A stretch of 17,760 bases of DNA from an uncultured Verrucomicrobiota bacterium (GTDB taxonomy: Bacteria > Verrucomicrobiota > Verrucomicrobiia > Methylacidiphilales > Verrucolacustridaceae). Positions 15,366-17,760 of this stretch are shown here, one piece after another. Positions within the stretch are counted from its first letter, which is position 1. Every line of letters begins with the position of its first letter. The notes beneath the pieces are model-generated. The model worked only from the letters and a program-made list of their open reading frames with translations, did no database searches and was not told the origin of the DNA. The translations under genes and the position numbers were made by a program. Location: NCBI GenBank assembly GCA_903905395.1, contig CAIVGD010000061.1, positions 1 to 17,760 of the forward strand, written 5' to 3'.

Positions 15366-17760
15366 ATGCGAGGTATCTCTGGGCAATTGCTCTGTGTCTT
15401 GGCCCTGTCCGCCATGTCTGCCGTAGGGGTTCCACCCACCAATCCCTACCACGCTCCACTTGGCTGGAGTCCCTATGAGTACCACATCATGCGAGAACGG
15501 ATCTCCATGCCCTCCGACCAGAACTACCTGCCAGAATCCGAATTCCGCGCCCATGCCGACCTCGTGGAAACCAAACTAAAGCCCTTGGGCTACGACATGC
15601 TGTGCATCGACGGATGGGGCGACACCACCAAGCTCAACGGCAACGGATACCGCACTACCCACTCCCGCCATTGGACAAATAACTTCGCCGACTGGTCCAC
15701 CTATCTTCGCTCTCGCGGAATGCGACTGGGTATGTACATCAATCCTCTCTGGCTTCATGTCGATGCCTCCAACACCACCGAGAAGATTGTCGGCACCACC
15801 AACAACGTCTCCAGCCTCTACGATGCCGCCGACCCCTGGTGGGTGCAGATCGACCGGCCCGGAGCCGAGGCCTACGTCAAAGGCTACGTAAAATATTTCG
15901 CCGACATGGGCATCGACTACCTCCGCGTGGACTTTCTTTCCTGGTACGAATCGGGTTGGGATCGCTACCTGGGCAGCCCGGTTCCCATGACCCGGCCCGG
16001 CGGCCATCCGAGTGAATATGCAACGGCCTTGCGCTGGATGCGGGAGGCGGCCGACCAGTACGGCGTTTTCCTCAGTCTCGTCATGCCCAACTTGAACAAC
16101 GAGGCCGCGGCAGAACTGGAATACGGCCATATGATCCGGATCAATGAAGACACTCTGGGCGGAGGCTGGGACCGCTGGAACGATCTGGACCGCGGAGTGA
16201 AACGCACAGGATGGTCGGTCTATGCCAACTCCATGGACGGCCTGACCTACTGGTCCTATCTCGCCGGTCGTGAAAAAATGATTCTCGACCCCGACTTCAT
16301 CCGACTGAACACCTTCGTCAATGACGAGCAGCGGAAGTCGGTCATCTCCGCCTGTCTCCTCTCAGGGGCACCGATCATTATGGCGGACATGGTCCCCACG
16401 CTCGGCCGCCACCTTTGGCTGTACACCAACCCTGAAATGCTCGCCCTGAATCAGGACGGCTTTGTCGGCAAACCGCTCACCAACGATCTCACCTCCGTGG
16501 ACAGCCAGATTTGGGCCGGCCAGATGTCCAACGGCGACTGGATCGTCGGCCTATTCAATCGTGAAAACACCGGTCAAACCCGCAGCCTGGATTTTAGCCG
16601 GCTCGGCTTGGGTAGCGCCCGCGTCCGCGACTTCTGGCAACACGCCGACCTGGGAACCTACTCCACCTTCACCGTCAGCATCCCAGCCTACGGCTGTCGT
16701 GTCCTTAAACTGGTCCCTGGAGCTTCTTCTCTACCGGGTCTGGGCGCACTGCGCGTTGCCTCCCTGCAGACGGACACGGTCCCAGGATCCTCCGGAGGCC
16801 TGCACGGTCGGGCAACCTTTCTCGTCACCGACGGTTTTGGCAATCCAATCTCCGGAGCCAACCTAACCGCGGCATTTTCGGGATCGTACACGGAATCCGT
16901 TACCGGCACCTCCGACTCCTCGGGTTGGGTTCGTCTGGTGACCACTGCAGTGGCAACGGAAACCCCCACCGCGAACGTGGAGATCACCGACCTGCAAAAA
17001 ACCGGCTATGTGTATGGAGCGGATCTTAACGGCACAACTGCAACCTCTTCTGGAAACCGGATGTATCTGGGCGGAACTTTCAGTGATTGGCGACTTCAGG
17101 ATTTTCCCATGCAATGGGTCAACGGCATCTGGCAGGCGGATCGGATTGCATGGAAAACGAACAGTTATCAGCTGAAGTTTGCCGATCAGCTCTACTTTAC
17201 CACTCAGAGCTGGGGAGGCGCTACCGGCACGAATGGCACCGCCATCGTTTCGGCAGCAGGAAACAACATCAACTTCACCCTGACTCAAGCCGGCCTCTAC
17301 AACGTCCGCTTCAATCCCACAAACCTCGCCTACAGTATCACCCTAGACTGGGCCGAAAGGGATGTGGGCACAGTCTCTGCCGTGGGCAGTTCCCTGTCCC
17401 TAGGGGATAACTCCTTTCTTCTGAGAAGTTCGGGAGCGGACATTGAGGGCACCGCTGACGAATTCCATTACCTCTACCAAACTCGGAGCGGAGATCTTCT
17501 GATGCAAACCAAGATCACCTCACTCACTCCGACGCACGGTTGGGCCAAAGCCGGCCTGATGATCCGACAAAACAACACCAATGCTAATACCCGTTATGCC
17601 GCCGTTCTACTGACCGCAAGCAACGGGGTATCTTTTCAAAGCCGCTCCTCAACCGGCGGCACCAACACAATATCCATCACCGGCGGGATCGGCGCACCGG
17701 TCTGGCTGCGCCTTAAAAAATCCTCCACCAGCTTTCAGTCTTTTTATTCCACTGACGGAA
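15366..17760 (+). CDS. GH27 isomaltodextranase-like enzyme, multidomain, C-terminus off window
   Basis: The frame is open from ATG 15366 to the right edge (798 codons). The start is fixed by GAGGAGG seven bases upstream, the strongest ribosome site in the window. Residues 1-22 are a signal peptide. A GH27 catalytic domain covers about 30-450: PLGWSPYEY, YDMLCIDGWGD, nucleophile candidate Asp189 (YLRVDFLSWY), acid/base candidate Asp262 (RINED), then LSGAPIIMADM and LALNQDGFVGKP. Among GH27 families, the isomaltodextranase branch removes isomaltose from dextran ends; the GH66, GH31 and importer neighbours favour it over alpha-galactosidase. Then come a bacterial Ig-like domain (about 455-560), a glucan-binding E-set-like domain (about 563-655, MYLGGTFSDW) and a DUF1349-like domain (from about 658, GADIEGTADEFHYLYQ, WAKAGLMIRQ). 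The true end, and any C-terminal sorting signal, lie outside the window. Confidence 0.82.
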   Translation, partial: MRGISGQLLCVLALSAMSAVGVPPTNPYHAPLGWSPYEYHIMRERISMPSDQNYLPESEFRAHADLVETKLKPLGYDMLCIDGWGDTTKLNGNGYRTTHSRHWTNNFADWSTYLRSRGMRLGMYINPLWLHVDASNTTEKIVGTTNNVSSLYDAADPWWVQIDRPGAEAYVKGYVKYFADMGIDYLRVDFLSWYESGWDRYLGSPVPMTRPGGHPSEYATALRWMREAADQYGVFLSLVMPNLNNEAAAELEYGHMIRINEDTLGGGWDRWNDLDRGVKRTGWSVYANSMDGLTYWSYLAGREKMILDPDFIRLNTFVNDEQRKSVISACLLSGAPIIMADMVPTLGRHLWLYTNPEMLALNQDGFVGKPLTNDLTSVDSQIWAGQMSNGDWIVGLFNRENTGQTRSLDFSRLGLGSARVRDFWQHADLGTYSTFTVSIPAYGCRVLKLVPGASSLPGLGALRVASLQTDTVPGSSGGLHGRATFLVTDGFGNPISGANLTAAFSGSYTESVTGTSDSSGWVRLVTTAVATETPTANVEITDLQKTGYVYGADLNGTTATSSGNRMYLGGTFSDWRLQDFPMQWVNGIWQADRIAWKTNSYQLKFADQLYFTTQSWGGATGTNGTAIVSAAGNNINFTLTQAGLYNVRFNPTNLAYSITLDWAERDVGTVSAVGSSLSLGDNSFLLRSSGADIEGTADEFHYLYQTRSGDLLMQTKITSLTPTHGWAKAGLMIRQNNTNANTRYAAVLLTASNGVSFQSRSSTGGTNTISITGGIGAPVWLRLKKSSTSFQSFYSTDG

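Noticed and set aside
15227..15442. N-terminal extension of the ABC ATPase (72 residues)
   Set aside because: The family begins at MAEVLLKNVGKVYS; the extension covers the divergent promoter and the start of the GH27 gene and has no family similarity.
1..17760. CRISPR array, tRNA/rRNA genes, insertion sequence, integrase, phage or defence genes
   Set aside because: No regularly spaced repeats, tRNA-like cloverleaf, transposase or defence motif was recognised while reading both strands.

Overview
This window most likely comes from a Verrucomicrobiota bacterium (Opitutales-like). The reasons are a PEP-CTERM anchored secreted protein, futalosine-pathway menaquinone genes, a Verrucomicrobia-style LacI regulator, palindromic intergenic elements, and few clear Shine-Dalgarno sites. 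This placement is inferred from content; no marker gene confirms it.

Layout. Positions 1-1660 (minus strand) hold menaquinone genes: a UbiA-type prenyltransferase (mqnP-like) overlapping by ATGA a radical-SAM aminofutalosine synthase (mqnE-like), which runs off the left edge. Positions 1661-1963 are non-coding, with two hairpin-forming palindromic elements. From 1964 to the right edge lies what reads as one carbohydrate system. It holds a secreted esterase (1964-2866), a small secreted protein (2916-3641) and a LacI-family regulator (3741-4799), all on the minus strand. Divergent from the regulator is a plus-strand operon (4878-10361): a membrane-anchored or secreted GH66 dextranase-like enzyme, a sugar-binding lipoprotein and two ABC permeases. 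Convergent to it is a cytoplasmic GH31 alpha-glucosidase (10384-12987). Next come a PEP-CTERM paralogue of the first small secreted protein (13088-13924) and a MalK/UgpC/MsmK-type ATPase (14117-15226), both minus strand. Divergent from the ATPase is a large secreted GH27 isomaltodextranase-like enzyme (15366 to beyond the right edge) with extra binding domains.

How it may work. GH66 enzymes cut internal alpha-1,6 bonds of dextran, and the GH27 isomaltodextranase branch releases isomaltose. The ABC importer would bring in isomalto-oligosaccharides, and the GH31 enzyme would hydrolyse them to glucose in the cytoplasm. The locus therefore looks like an ABC-transporter-based dextran utilization system with no SusC/SusD or TonB gene in the window. 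Five copies of a 13-base motif, TTTAACNNTTNAA (at most one mismatch each), lie upstream of the locus's transcription units, including the regulator/GH66 and ATPase/GH27 divergent promoters. They are a credible operator set for the LacI regulator and tie the two small secreted paralogues of unknown function to the same regulon. Codon use changes sharply between the menaquinone genes (G/T-ending codons) and the sugar locus (many C-ending codons).
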